Below, in pieces: positions 32,801 through 45,734 of a stretch of DNA of 64,000 bases. The notes beneath the pieces are model-generated. The model searched no databases and was not told the origin of the DNA. It worked only from the letters and a program-made list of their open reading frames with translations. The stretch is from Exophiala sp. HKRS030. Its lineage: Eukaryota > Ascomycota > Eurotiomycetes > Chaetothyriales > Herpotrichiellaceae. The position numbers and the translations under genes are program-made. The stretch lies in NCBI GenBank assembly GCA_023897205.1, contig JAHWDD010000004.1, positions 1,860,001 through 1,924,000 of the forward strand, read 5' to 3'. Each line of letters starts with the position of its first letter. The stretch's first letter is position 1.

Positions 32801-35528
32801 GATTGGGAGATCTCTGCACAAAGATATTTGGGTGAAGGTCGAGTAAAGAGAATTTGGTATATTGTGAGTCAATCGGTATGGCGGATTCAATATTTCGATA
32901 AACGATGACGAAAATCTTGACACCTTCCTCGGCCTTTCTCTTCAACAGTCGATCGAGACGCCATTTCTGGCTGATAGCTGGTGGCCGTCTCAGGTAAAGC
33001 TCTGGGCTCAACCACCAGTCATGGATGTAGATGACATCCTTGGCCTGGTTGATAGCTCTTGACAGAACCCACATGTGATCTCGTCCATCCACCAGCCATT
33101 GGGCAAAACAGTTTGGCCTCACTGGTGCAAAGCTATCGAAACGATTTTCTTTGACCCAGGGCGAAGTCGTGATCATCTTCCGAATCGATTCTTCAAATTG
33201 ATGCAGTAACCGGTCGTTTCTTGCCAACAACTTCAGCTTTCTCTCGGAATTGACCAGCTTAAGGCGATGATGCTGTGGATGTTTTGCGGACTCTCCAATC
33301 AATTCTGCAAGTTCTCTCGCACCCCTTTGCTCTCCTTTTCTCGGCTTTGAAGACTGTATGCGGAAATCGGAATCGAATAAGAATACGTCGTAGATGTGCA
33401 TTTCTTCTGGAGAATCAACGCATACCACATAGCTGTGTCGCACCATGAACCACTTCGCGCTATGTCTCCGATAGACTTCATGGGGAGTAAGGGCTTTCCT
33501 AAAATCTACCCCCTTGGCGGATCGTATGTTCAACAAGCCTTCTTTGCCATGATAGCTTCCCTCGGCCGCAAGTCGCATGCCTAGTGCTGAGATCTCCAGA
33601 AACTTACAGAGCCGGTTACAATCTGGCCGCAGGAGCATGAATTTGATCATGTTCTGTAAATACTGTTCGAGCTTTTTTCGTTGCTTGTTGGCATATCGTA
33701 TGTCTCGTTCAGCATTACCTGCAGCGTCTCCTGGCCCAGCTAGGCTTGACTTGCGTCGGCTCAGAGTCAAGCGAGGTCGAAGCTGTGGTCTCGTAGCCGG
33801 CCTCTCGTTGTCTGTCTCAGTGCCAGCTTCATTGTCGTTTATAGGCTCGTCGTCTTCTTCCACCTCGTCGTCGAAAACCTTCAAGTATTCCTGGGCCCAT
33901 CGTAGACCTTTCAGGATAGGAAAAGTACTGCGTGGGAACGGTGGCAATTTTGATTTTTGCCCACCTCGGCCACCGAGGTTTGATACTTTATACCTCGAGT
34001 GTAGTTTCACAAAATCAAAGAGAGAGCGCCTAACAACCCATTTCATTCTGTTCATGCCATTGCCGTACTCGAGTTCGATTCTGAATATGATGTGCTTATC
34101 ATCACCAGTCTTCTTGTTGCTAGCATCTTCACTGTCGGTGATTTGCACCTTGAGCTGCTCTAAAAGCACTGGTATTCTGCGGTGATCGTGTTCATCTCGT
34201 TGAAACATGCTCGCGAGCATCAATGCCGCAGGTGCACCAGCAGTGAGCTCAGCCAAAAGTTCTGCAGATTTCTCATGGTCAGGAGTGCGTTCCTTTTTCT
34301 TGCTTTGGCCGAGAAGACGAAGACTATTCTTGAGTTGGCGCCATTTCTGGGCACTGAGGGTCGAGCCTCGCTCGGTCATCAATTTTCGACGCGACGGCGT
34401 CTTGGGCGTTTGACCTTCGCTCTCATTTGCGTCCTTGGACGAGCTGATATTGGCGAAACTGAGAAGTGTCAGAGGCCTTCGACTTGCCTCGGGCGAGGAG
34501 TCACCAGGTCTCCTCTGTCCGCCGTAGCTAAGTCCACGCAGCGGATGACGAGGAGTCCACCCTCCTCCAATGGCCAGATGTTTGCGGCCTTCATCTTCGG
34601 ACATCCCTTGCTGGTCTGGCGATACCTCAGTGTCCGTGGCCCTTCTAGACAACATCTGCGTATATCGGTCGCTGTCAGGATTGAGCGGAGCACTCGTAGA
34701 ACCAGCGCGCACAGGGATATGAGGTGACGACGGGGCTGTTACAGCATCACCCAGACGTCGCATACGTCGACGTCGCTTCCGAGCAGCCGGCCGCTGAGCA
34801 CCAAATTCGGGAGCACTTTCCTCCGCATCGATGTCAGCATCAGCTTCCGCACCGCTGTCCTCCTCCAACGTCGCAGCTAAGCCACTCTCGTTCCGGGAGG
34901 CTTGTCCAGACAGGTATCCTTCAGTCTCCCTCCCATCAGCCGAACGGCCACCAAGTGATAAAGCACTTGCTGATCTTGAGTGACTGAAGCCCTGAGGAAT
35001 TGCCAACGCTCTTAACCTGGCGTACAAAGATTGAGGTTTGTCCTGCTCCGAGTTGTCGCCAATGATGACCGGAGGTGTAGTTTGATCGCTTGTAGGGTTG
35101 CCTATCTCTTGTGTCTCCCTCGAGAACTGAACACTCTTTCTTCTCGCCGTAGGAGTCGTGGTACCATTGAGAGCGGTATCTGATTCGGCAACGTCCCTCT
35201 CTATCGGTGCCTGCTCGTCGGTCTCGGTAGGCGCGAGGTTCAAACCAGAGCCGAGCGATTTCTTCAGTGCACCAGTCTGTTTGGAGGATGTAGAGAACGG
35301 AGTCAACCTGTCCGGAGATCTGTCTCTCGGGGTTGCGCTTGCGGATAGGTTTGGTCTGTTCGAAGGTACTGCGTTCGAAGGCTCGACCGTTTCCACAGCT
35401 GGGCCTGGGCTCCCGTTAATTGCACCATCAGGCAAAGTCGTTTCATAATGAGTGCTTTTATCGGACTTGCTTAGATTCTCAGATTCGAGAGCTATAGGCT
35501 TGCGGCTCATGTCAGCAGTTTCCGCCAT
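29829..35528 (-). CDS. Phospholipase D (Spo14/PLD1 type, PX-PH-HKD)
   Basis: Model complement(join(29829..29835,29892..29960,30031..35528)), 1857 residues. It hydrolyses phosphatidylcholine to phosphatidic acid and choline on membranes. Order: low-complexity N terminus; PX domain (about 456-643, with RRSLFDFVKLHSRYK); PH domain (about 669-756, AKWFMVRHSYVVCVDS); first HKD motif HHEKLCIVD (about 920, then FVGGIDLCFGRWD); second HKD motif IHAKCMVVDD (about 1226, then ALIGSANINERSMLG); and a long disordered C-terminal region. Two 3' introns (70 and 56 nt) restore a conserved-looking end, YDWLEKVEAGSNW...PIEIYI; the last coding exon is only 7 nt. The start is the first ATG in frame, but the frame is open without any ATG up to about 35802 and encodes plausible protein (NYLDPRNTPFLAEA). 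An upstream exon with the true start is therefore likely. Confidence 0.9.
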
Positions 35529-36292
35529 CCCTGTTGACTGAATAGGACGGCCACGAGAAGGCCTCCACTTAACCCCAGCCTTTGTCGGCGCACCGACTTT
35601 TAGCAGAGTCGAATCTGTTCCGTCATCATATATATGTGCCCGCCGCCTCTCGGTCGAACTGAGTGTACAGGCCTCAGCCAAGAAAGGAGTGTTGCGAGGA
35701 TCGAGGTAGTTTTGAGCTACGGTAGTTTGCAGAGGAGGAACTGGGGCATTCGTCGGAGGAAACGAGAGGCTAGAGAGTATCGAGGTGTGTGTTGGCTGTT
35801 GTTATGAATTATTCGCGACGGAGAAGGAAAGGGAGGGTTGTGTCTTGCTGAGTGTTTTAATCTTCTAAGCAGGAGTGAGTCGCTGTGCAACATATGAGTG
35901 GAGTGTTGTCGCGGACGTCCTGGACTGCAACAATCTGCCAAGGCACCACACGCGGCGGTCGGCGGCTAACTGGAGGCACTAGAGGTCCTTGCAGTAAGTA
36001 CAGAGTACTGTAATCAGAACTCACATGGGGGCTGCAGCTGGTCCCCGCAGTTCAGTTTGTATGGCTATTGGCAAGGGTACTCTGGAGGAGGCACACCGTA
36101 CGCCACAAGTATCAGGTATGAGTACTTCCGACGGACACATGTAGGACAGCAAGAGGATTTTGAAAGTATTATTGAACCGTCGACTGTCTGTGTCAGACAA
36201 GGATGGCTCCGGGTACGAATTCGAAATCGGGGGGTATTATAGCTGGAGTACCAGAACACCATCATCACTAGGTACATAAGATATCTACATTC
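35529..36292. other. Upstream region of phospholipase D
   Basis: This probably holds the promoter, and possibly the true first exon, of the phospholipase D gene (open frame without ATG from about 35802 leftward). No separate gene is recognised. Confidence 0.4.
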
Positions 36293-37979
36293 TCAGCTTG
36301 TCGAGTCATTTGCGTAGTGTTGCCACCAAACCCCCATGCATGCTGCTACCACCAAGTCACACATCTTCAAACCCTCATCCTGGATGATCAGTTTTCCCAG
36401 TTTGGCGCTATGTCCTTTGAATCCACCGCCAGCTTTTTCACGACCCAAGTCAAGATTCATCCGGCCATCATCAGGTGATCTTTCGTCGAGAGTCGAATCT
36501 CTCTTCCCCTGGGCCAGAGTTGGGAACTCGCCACTTCTGTCTACATGGGACAATTGCGTTTTAGCTTTATGTGTGAGGACCTGGATACTTCGCCTCCACT
36601 GTTCTTTATTTGTCGGGGCTGCAGGTCTACCTGCCGATGGATGTAGATGAAGTTGTGTCGTATCAATTGTCTTTTTGTTCGTATCCCTGGCTCCTAAGAT
36701 GGACCATGCTAAATTGAAACGTAGCTCAGCGACGTCGACGGGGACTGAAGGCATCGACGAATTCGTCGTCGGGAGAACATGTCGGCATCGAAGGCTTTTG
36801 CCGTCCAATCCGTTGTTGAATGAACAAGTCCCCTGCCATGGCGAGTTGAATGAGTAAGTGTGGCGAGGCTTCTTGTTGTTGGTATGGGCGGAATTGGTAA
36901 AGAACTCCGACGAATTGCTCCGATGCCTCGCCTTAACACCACTTTCGTTATTAGGAAGCAGAACATAGTCTACTTTCCTGTTGAAACACTGCCCGGTTGG
37001 GTTTTCCAGTTTGGCAAACCTGGTGTAGCCCGGGGAATTGAGCTCGATTTCGAACCGTCCGAGGCGATTGTCCCGTAATATTGCATTCCGCTGAACGATA
37101 CTGCCTACATTCCATTGACTGCCAGAGGCAGGATCTCGTCGAATCAGAGTGATCCGTGTCGTGTCGTCAGCTAGAGTCTTCGCCTCTTTCACCGAGGATT
37201 TTGTAGGAGAGCTTGATGGGCCGAACCCGTGCGTATCCTCCATAAATGAACGCAAGGAACCCGCCTGGTCTGAGGATGCTGACTGGACCGGCTTCCTGGT
37301 GACCCTTGTTTGAGATATAACACTATCAACAGACTCTCGACGACCTTCATTCGATGGCTCGTCTAGTCGAAACGATGTATCAAGAGTGGGCAGTGCAGGC
37401 ATGGGCCGAGCACCTACTGGCTTGCGCTGCATGCCTCCGCGTTGTGTAGTCTCCGAGGCTGACAGTCTAAGATTGGCACCTCGGGCGATATACCGATCAG
37501 CTTGACTTGCATCTTGAGATCCAGGCAAAGGTAGCTGATAATGCGGGTAGCTTTTTGGAGGAGTGAGAGGTCGTCGCGAGGCCGGGTAGTTCGCATAAGG
37601 CGTGTCTGGGAGAGGTTTCCTTGCTATGGGCGAGACATTTTCTCTACGGGAGTCGGTCAATTTTGTAGTCTCCAGCGACTTTCTCAACTCTTCATCTTCG
37701 GCCCGATCAACATGGAGAAAGTATAGGCTTGACTGTACGGCTTCGATGCTAATGGAGGCCTTCGTAGGCGGTTTAAGAGGTGTGAGAAAGACATCTGGGT
37801 ATCTCTTAACACATGGCTTTCTCTTGATAATGCTTCTCACCTTTGCTGCCCGGAACTCGAACTATGTAGAGTATAAGAGGTTCATGTGCTTGGTGAGTCG
37901 GGTTGCGAGGATATTGGGGAGGATTTGAGAGAAGGACACCGAGGGACGACAACGACTGTGCATGTACAGGCGAGTTCAT
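36293..37979 (-). CDS. Uncharacterised conserved ascomycete protein
   Basis: Model complement(join(36293..37794,37841..37979)), 546 residues. I found the start by splicing: an ATG at 37979 opens a frame ending YIVRVPGSKD across a 46-nt intron (GTGAGA...CCCAG) into VFLTPLKPPTKASISIE and SLYFLHVDRAED. The unspliced second exon has no suitable ATG. The middle (residues 85-240) is Ser/Pro/Arg-rich and probably disordered. The C-terminal third looks folded, with WNVGSIVQRNAI, RFEIELNSPGYTRF, ELRFNLAWSILG, and a final KLGKLIIQDEGLKMCDLVV followed by MGVWWQHY. I believe this end pattern is shared by hypothetical proteins of many filamentous ascomycetes, but I do not know a function. The hydrophobic last block may be a weak membrane or protein contact surface. 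Confidence 0.8.
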
Positions 37980-39136
37980 GTGTGAGTTTCGAGTAGAACA
38001 GTTTCAGCTCTTATCGACGAGTGAGACTTCGGTGGTTGCAGGGATGAATCATTTGACCTGTGATATGGTGTTATAGAGAAGCGGTATACTTGAAGCATCA
38101 TGTGTGCTGCCTGGCCGAATTCATATGTTGTCTCGGCCAAAGTCGTACTGTGGATAGCTATGATGAAGTGCAATGCAAACGCCGGCGAAAAAAAAAGGCC
38201 GTCAAGGCAGCCTGAATTGATTCAAATGAATCTGTTGTATCAGGACTGAAATAGGCTTAGTCCGCACCTGCGCCCCCGGAAAGTCGTAACGGGATGTCAC
38301 TCCGCAAGCCTTAAAACAGCACAGGTCAACAACCGCGAGTTCGAAAATACTATAAGATACCTGAGTAGATACCAAGTCACCAATGGCTCTCTACACCATA
38401 CAACATTATGAGTGATCGTACGAGTACAGCGACAGAGAATTATCTCCCTGACGAAGTCTCGAACAGGGGCAGATCTCATAGTTCAGCCCGCCACATATTG
38501 GCCATGCTCACTGTGAAATGCAATACATATGTATTCCCGCTAGGTCTACTTTCTGACTTCTCAAGTAATACCCTACCTTCACCAATAACTTGATGCTCAT
38601 AGAGATAGCCTGAAGATGACAACTGACCTAATTATCTCCAGGCGGAGAGCGGGAAGTCTCCACGGTGGCTTAATGCGCCGGTGTCGATCCGTCCTTTCAA
38701 TCCACCAAACACACACAGGCCCCGAACGCCATGTTTTCTGGGCCCTCGTCATTTTGCACTCACAACTCGATATTGCTGGACCCGGCAGTAGGGAAAGACA
38801 AGACACTACAACACGCGGGTTTTCTTCCACCTGCATGATGTTACAGCCGAGACACAAGCCAGAGATAAGCAGTTTCATACACTCTTCGTCCAAGACTTTT
38901 CCCCCATTCTTGAAGAAGGCCATCGCTGTGTGCAATTGTCAGTAAAGTGGATGTCCTGTCTCTATATGAAGCACAGCGCATCACCGTCATCATCGCCACC
39001 AACGTAGCACCATTCAGTATTGATCGACTTCGCGGACGTTCTCCGTAGGCCATTCCAAAATACTCGAAGTTTTGAAGATCTTGTCATTTCTATCATCTGC
39101 AAGCTCTCCAGCAAGTAAGAAAGCTGCCTTGGCACA
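37980..39136. other. Divergent intergenic region
   Basis: This lies between the uncharacterised gene and the MFS carrier. A poly-A run (about 9 A) lies near 38190. No gene is recognised. Confidence 0.5.
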
Positions 39137-40764
39137 ATGGCCGCCAGCAACGAAACCAGTCCCACCAGACGCGGCGACATGTCTGTCGACGAGAAGGCTG
39201 CTGTGCGACGGGAGGATGATCCTATTATCATGCCTGTGGATATCGAACAATTGCCTGAAATCGACCATGATGCTGAGGCTCGACTGACAAGAAAGTTGGA
39301 TCTTTACATCGTCCCGCCGACCATGTTGCTCTATCTGTTCTCTTTCCTGGATCGGGTCAATATTGGGAATGCCCGGCTATATGGCCTGGAAGAAGACCTA
39401 GGAATGACCAGCACCCAGTATTCAACAGCTGTCAGCCTGCTCTTCGTCACCTACTTGATCTTTGAGACGCCGAGTAACCTCATCATTCGTCGGCTGCGGC
39501 CTTCTCGCTATATTAGTTTCATCACGACAGCCTGGGCTATTGTCGCGACACTTTCTGGCCTCGTTCAAAGCTATGGGGGCTTGATTGCATGTCGATTGAT
39601 CCTAGGAGCACTTGAAGCAGGTCTTTTCCCCGGTAAGATAGCCACCGCTGTACTTGCAAGTGCTGAGTTCGCTGACACTGTTCAGGTATGACCATATATC
39701 TGACCGTATTCTATACAAAGCAACAGCTTGCTCTGAGGGTCGGCTATCTTTTCGTGTCTGCTGCCATTGCAGGAAGTGTTGGTGGCCTCCTTGCCTACGG
39801 TATAGGCTTCCTTGATGGAGTCCAAGGGTTCAGCGGCTGGCGATGGATCTTCATCATCGAGGGACTTCCGACTTTTGTTTTGGGTATCGCCGTATGGTTT
39901 TGGTTGGCTGATGAGCCCGAAACAGCATATTACCTCTCAGCCGAGGAGCGGCAATTGATGGTGATCCAGAAACGACGTCATGTAGGCCATACAGCAGCCG
40001 GTGACCTCTTGCACAAGGAAGACGTGTATAAGGCGTTCAAAGACTGGAAGGTCTGGATGTTCTCCGTAGGACAGTTTGGAGTTGATACTGTGCTTTATGG
40101 GTACTCGACCTTTTTGCCGACCATCATAAAAGGCCTCGGAGACTGGACCACGGCCGAGGTGCAGGCACTGACTGTGCCTTGTTACGCACTCGGCGCCATC
40201 ACTTACCTTGTTGTGGCCTATACTTCAGACCGATATCAGCAGCGTGGCCTTGCAGTGGTACCCTTCTGTGTCATTTGCATCATAGGGTATGTAATCCTGA
40301 TGACCGATGTCAGCTCAGGAGTTCGATATTTTGGATGTTTCCTGGTCGCGATGGGATTGTATGTTTCGGTCGGCATTCCTTTGGCGTGGCTGCCCTCCAG
40401 TAAGTTTTTCCCAATCCTGCAGGCATTCTCCATGATCTCGGCTGACACAGTTTGTGTAGACAATCCTCGATATGGGAAACGGACGACTGCCTCGGGCTTA
40501 CAGCTGACTCTGGGCAACTCGGCAGGGATCATGAGTGCTTATCTATACAAGCCCAACGAAGCTCCTCAGTTTATACGTGGTCACGCCGTCTCGTTGTCGA
40601 TGGCTGGGGTGGGTGCTGTAATTTACATCTTCATGTCCCTCTACTTCTTCAAACGGAACAAAGCCCGGCAAGCAGGAAAAGAAGATTCCGTCATGGCGGG
40701 CAAGTCGGAGGAAGAAGTTGCTGAAATGGGTGACGAGAACCCGAGATTCGTGTTTACGTACTGA
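39137..40764 (+). CDS. MFS transporter, anion:cation symporter (allantoate permease-like) family
   Basis: Model join(39137..39632,39686..40399,40460..40764), 504 residues with about 12 membrane helices. Family signatures are FLDRVNIGNARLYGLEEDLGM after helix 1, FETPSNLIIRRLRPSRYI after helix 2, GALEAGLFPGMTIYL, and LAWLPSNNPRYGKRTTASGLQLTLGNSAG late in the protein. Relatives move allantoate, nicotinate, pantothenate or small organic acids with protons across the plasma membrane; the substrate cannot be named. Intron 1 is 53 nt. Intron 2 (40400-40459) is 60 nt, divisible by three and stop-free; splicing restores the conserved SNN motif, so I accept it, but retention would add 20 residues. No pathway neighbour is evident, unlike the second carrier at 47.5-49.4 kb. 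Confidence 0.9.
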
Positions 40765-43419
40765 ACCGATTGACTCCGAGGAAAGTGCTGACTTTTTTCG
40801 GAAACCGGTGAATCAGCTGTAGCGCCTTTGTGGTGAAGGATTTTGGTCGCCACCTACGGTAGAAGGACTTGTCTCACTCGAGTCCTATTGCCAACGGTCA
40901 TCATCAACCATGTGCATATAACGGAGGCTCTGATAACACCAAGACTCCTTTTTTCTCATATGTACTTCGGACTATACACGTTGCCTCGTTATGTGTGGGC
41001 CGGTAACAAGTAGATGACAAGGCGAACACGTATATCCAGGCGGGTAGCATACCGTCAGTGTCCTCAACGAAATGCAAAAGGTTGAGAGAGTCTATACGCC
41101 AGTTAAAGCGGTGGCTTCACCGCTGGTATGATTGATTTGAGGTGTCGCCGGATCCTCAGCGGCTAGTCTGCGAGCTGTCAACAATGGTCCTGCGTGCTAT
41201 TGTATCATCAACGATCGCCCACATCGAGCATCATCACTGGCGTCCCCGGAGTTGACATCACCAAGGTTTGGAGAAGAAAAGATGGCACAAGCAAGTAACC
41301 GCTGTCCACGCATTCTGTTTTCTATGGTTGGCTATGGAGTCAGTGACGTGTCACCGAAATCACAGGCTCTTATGAAACACGTGTGGTATAATTGGATGCT
41401 TTCTTCTCGAGGAACACAATCGACACAACACATGATGTACCGCATTTGCATGATTTGTCCTTCGAGGCGCCCGTCTTGCCGCTCAGTCTCTGGGATGTAC
41501 AAAAACAGCGCTCAGCAAAGCCCAGCAACCTATGCAGTCAAGTAGACGAGATCTGCCTAGTCGAGCCGCGTCTCAAGGCAGACTACACTCCGTAGAGGAC
41601 AAAAGGTCCAAATGGCAGTCGAGGAGAGGCGTACCCTGCAAAGAGCTCCGGATGTATTGGCTATACTTCGTAGACATGAACTTATGATCGAAAGGTGTGC
41701 GAGTAGTCCTTCCATTAACACTGCCGGGGTCTGCCTACACAGAGCTTTGGACATACTGTACTGTACATACTCCGTACGATTACTCGTACTCGTGCAGGGA
41801 CTGACTCCTGAAAGTCACTACCAGTCTCGTCTTGCTCTGGCCCCCGTTGCCAGGCTGTTTCTCAGACGGGTGCCGCGGTCGACGTAATTGGTGGACAAGT
41901 GACAATGTTGGGCAAGATCAGTCGGGAGCTCACGGCTGCAGGTCAAGGATGTTGCTGCGACGAGGATCTCGATCCCCGGTCGACGAGTAGACTCACGACC
42001 ATCCGCGACCAAAGAGGTGGCAGGATCAAGAACAACAGGTGCCCAGTTGGTGGCAAAGTCCTCTTGGTGCTCTTCTCTTCCCTTTTTAGGGCCGGGAAGT
42101 CCAAACCATCACGAGTTTGGCGTCTCGTGATTCGTGAGAGCTGTCATGGACCCTCGCAAGGATTGGGGCGAGGCACTTTTAGGCGGCATCGCTGGGCCAC
42201 TCAACGATAGAGAATAGGCCCCTGACTTGGGCCAAACGGGAGGCAATGAAGAAAGGCCAACACGAGGCAACAGCTGTCTGAGAGGCACCACAGGCGAGAA
42301 GGATTGTGGAGAATGATGGCCGAATAGTGGCTTCGACTGTACTCGTAGTGTGCTCCTACTTCTCAGGATTGCAGCAACGCACCAAGGGCCCAGGCGAAGA
42401 TGATCCGAGAAGAGCGAAAGAGCCTAAACCGGGCGAGAACTTCAACGACAGTAGAAAGAAGAAGATGTCTTAAGATGGCCGTATCGTGTGCTATTTCATC
42501 TTCGTCACCCCATCTCATTCATATCCCATCTTCCTCTCCAGAATCATTGTCTCGTTCATTCATGTTTCTTGTTCTTTGGCAGAATTTCAGCATAAATATA
42601 CACCGACCGGCACGGTGCTTTTTCTTCCTTCTTCCAAAACCCCTGATTGATTAATCCAACGAAATTGATCGGATCGAAATCCCACGAGTACTGTACCCAG
42701 TATCGAGAAATCAATCCACCGAGATCTCTTCTCTTCGACACTTTCCTTGCTGATCTAGCCGATACTTGATCAGGAGATATATCGTCGTCATCTTCATTGT
42801 CATTTCTCATTATTTATCAGCGTAACGGGTCCTCGTACAATATTGACCTACAAAAACCCTGTCACAAAAATTCCCGACCTGGATCCGGCATTCTAAATTA
42901 AAAACACCATACGAAAGACTGTCCAACCTTCTTCTCCAGACGAACAGAAGCAACTGGGGTCAGAATACGGGTAGGGCAAAGCGGAAGGGAGAAACAAAGC
43001 CGGGATCCTCCCAGTCAAACGCAGGGGGGAAGCAAGCGACTCTTCTTGGCTGCCTTGTAGGCGACAGATTCGCCTGTTGGGTGCTGGTTGGTGCCGGCAT
43101 TGTGATTGACAGTTGCGTCAAAGGGTCCCCGAGCTCCCCCCCAAGCTGTTCTCAAAGCCACGTCTGATCATTCATCAAATCATCTCCCCCTCCCCGGCTC
43201 GCATCGTCTCGCGGCACTCGCCAAAACCCAACCATCAACCCTCCCGATTCCTCTCCAAGCCTAAAACCGGCACCACTGCATTCCAAGACGCGTTTGCGTT
43301 CCCACTCGATTCCCAAACACCGGCACATCCTTATTCTTAGTTTCCAACCGAGTACCTTATATTTCACCTGCATTCCTTCACTGACTTTCCTGGCGCATCG
43401 TATTCACATACACGCGACC
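40765..43419. other. Largest intergenic region of the window (2.65 kb)
   Basis: No open frame has an ATG, splice sites and domain character together. A TACTCCGTA motif lies at 41768-41776. The right end (43140-43400) is C/T-rich and likely the leader of the Eco1 gene. It may hold a non-coding RNA or decayed sequence that I cannot recognise. Confidence 0.45.
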
Positions 43420-45073
43420 ATGTCACCTGTTGTGTATCCATACACGGTCACCAACAGTTACAAAGGGTATGTTCCATGTCATCCCGTCCAGACTGCATCT
43501 TTGCCTGCAATTGCAATCGCATCCCACCCCTGTCAATATCGTCACTCGCTAATCTTCCTTTCGTCTCAGGGGCCTCTTGATGCGAACATACAGCCGTAAC
43601 GTGCGGCGCGCCTGGGATGGTGAGGACTATCGTCCGCCAAAGCGCCAGCGCCTCGAGGATACTTGGAACGCGCCGTCTTTTACTTCCGGCGGATACAACG
43701 AGAACGCGATCATCAAACCCATTGATCTCGAGGATAGCCTCGAACGCGCCATACGCGAGACCAGTGTAGCTGCACTCTCCTCCTCGCCGTCGCGAAAGAA
43801 CAGTACTGTCTTTTCGGCAGAATCACACGAAGAAGGCCCAGGCTCCAGCACCATCACCCCACCATCCTCTCCTCCCCCCATCCTACAACTCACACCACCG
43901 CGGATCAAAGTTCGCAAGTTCAACTTCTCGGCAATTGACAAGGCAAGAAAAGAGATGAAGAAACTGAAAGATGCAAAGAGGAAACGCGAAGCACAATTAC
44001 TCGCACCAGTCCGAACGGAACCTACGCGTCACGACTCGGAGCCACTCTCTGAGATTTTCAACTCGAGCCTACGCGCCCAAAGCTCTCAACCAGCAAGCAC
44101 AGACGCGTCGGAGAGGCAAGAAGGGGACCAGACGTCAATTACGCGTCCAGTGTCGCGACCGTCGTTACCAAAACAAAACCTGGTCCAAACGGTGCTGGAT
44201 CTAGGCCAACCAACTGGCCCAACGACATGTCCACAATGCCAAATGTCCTATGTACCCACGTCATCCGAGGACAACCAGCTTCATCACATGTTTCACCATC
44301 GCGACAGTTCTGGCATCGAGCTCGGAAAGCCGTTCCTCAAGTCGGCCATGAGATGGTGCTACCAAGTGGCCCACATCCCCGGGAGTGTTGTGGTGGTGGA
44401 CCGGAAATTGTCCTTGCCTGCACGTAGAACGGTGCAGAAAGTGCTTTCGATTGTCAACAAGGAGCTTGGGAGCGTGGAAATCAAAGAGGAGGATCTGTGG
44501 AGTCAGCGTGCTCTGGAAGACGAGAAGGACGACGACAACACGAAGAAATGCGATCGTTACAAGGCCTTTTTGCACATCATCGAGGACAAGTGCGTGGGAA
44601 TCTGCCTCGCGGAGCGAATAACAAAGGCCCACCGAGTCCTTCCGACCGAAACCGCCACCGGCGAAATCATGTCTCTGAATGACCGCCACCAACCCAATTT
44701 CCGACAGACGACCGGCCCAGCGACTCCAGCCGCTACAGAGTTCAATGGCGAAGAAGCAGATCAACCCCTTGGGAAGCCTCAGATTCCAACACCGGTAGCC
44801 AGCCCGACTTCCTCGGGACCTTCGTCAAGCATCAGTATCTCGGAGGAGACGCACCTCGCCGTGGTGGGCGTTAGCCGCATCTGGACGAGCCGAGCTTTCC
44901 GACACAAGGGCATCGCGAACAATTTGCTGGAATGTGTCATGAGTCAATTCATTTACGGCATGGAGATTGAACCTGACCAAGTGGCGTTCAGCCAACCCAC
45001 CGAGAGTGGCGCCGCTTTGGCGAGGGCATGGTTCGGAGCTGATGATGGATGGTCTGTTTATCGAGAAGAGTGA
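43420..45073 (+). CDS. eco1: Sister chromatid cohesion acetyltransferase Eco1/ESCO
   Basis: Model join(43420..43466,43570..45073), 516 residues. The first exon is 47 nt and a 103-nt intron keeps phase (K-GG/G-LLMRTYSRN). A C2H2 finger starts at about residue 235 (TCPQCQMSYVP...HHMFHH). The acetyltransferase follows: CVGICLAERI, then GVSRIWTSRAFRHKGIANNL, FIYGMEIEPDQVAFSQPT and ARAWFG at the end. This is the classic Eco1 fingerprint. The enzyme acetylates the Smc3 head during S phase so that cohesin locks sister chromatids, in the nucleus. About 90 residues of Ser/Pro/Thr-rich sequence (about 385-420) are inserted between the two parts of the acetyltransferase fold, a common fungal variation. 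The N-terminal 200 residues are disordered and basic, with PPKRQRL as a likely nuclear signal. Confidence 0.92.
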
Positions 45074-45734
45074 ATGACATGAACATGAACTTGCTGATTT
45101 TTGCTGAATTTGTCTTTTACTTTTTTTTTGTGTAGGATAAGACAGGACGTTTCCCACCTACATGTGTTTTCTCGACACTGTATTACCGAAAAAAAGGGAT
45201 GGAACGTGGGGAGCTGGGACCGGTAGAGGGACAAGGTACGGGGGTACAGGAGCATTTGGGAAAAAAAGGGTGGGAGGGTGCTGCTGCGCACTTTGGTTGT
45301 GAAATCTTTTTGTCCAAGTATGGATTTTTTTTTGTGTGTGACGGTAAACGAGGATCAGAAGGCGCCCGCGAGACCTTGTTTTTGTACATATGCGTGGGTG
45401 TGTGTGTGTGTATGTTGGATTTAAGAGACGAACAGGATATGTATAGGTACTTGGTACATTTTACACAGTAGCAGTATGTGATTATGTTTTGTGTCTCTGT
45501 TTTGCATCTTACACCTTGTATCCCAAAAAATGTACTCGTAAGGTGTATCAAACCGACTTGTTGTCTAGAAGAAGAAAATACGTGTGCTATCTACCTAGGT
45601 AGGAGTGTGGTAATCTTGACATGACAACGACTCCCCAAGTCTCGTAAGATCCAACTTCATCATATTTTCTGTACATTGTGCAGTAAAATGGACTTTCAGC
45701 TCAGGTAAGGTAGATTAGGTATTGGATCGTTTGT
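45074..45734. other. Convergent 3' intergenic region
   Basis: This lies between the Eco1 and YdcF-like stops. It is T/G-rich with a short GT repeat near 45398-45411 and the palindromic word CTACCTAGGTAGG at 45591-45603. No gene is recognised. Confidence 0.5.

Noticed and set aside
40765..43419. Hidden gene or transposon remnant in the largest intergenic region
   Set aside because: No terminal repeats, no transposase or reverse transcriptase motifs, and no frame with coding character were seen on either strand.
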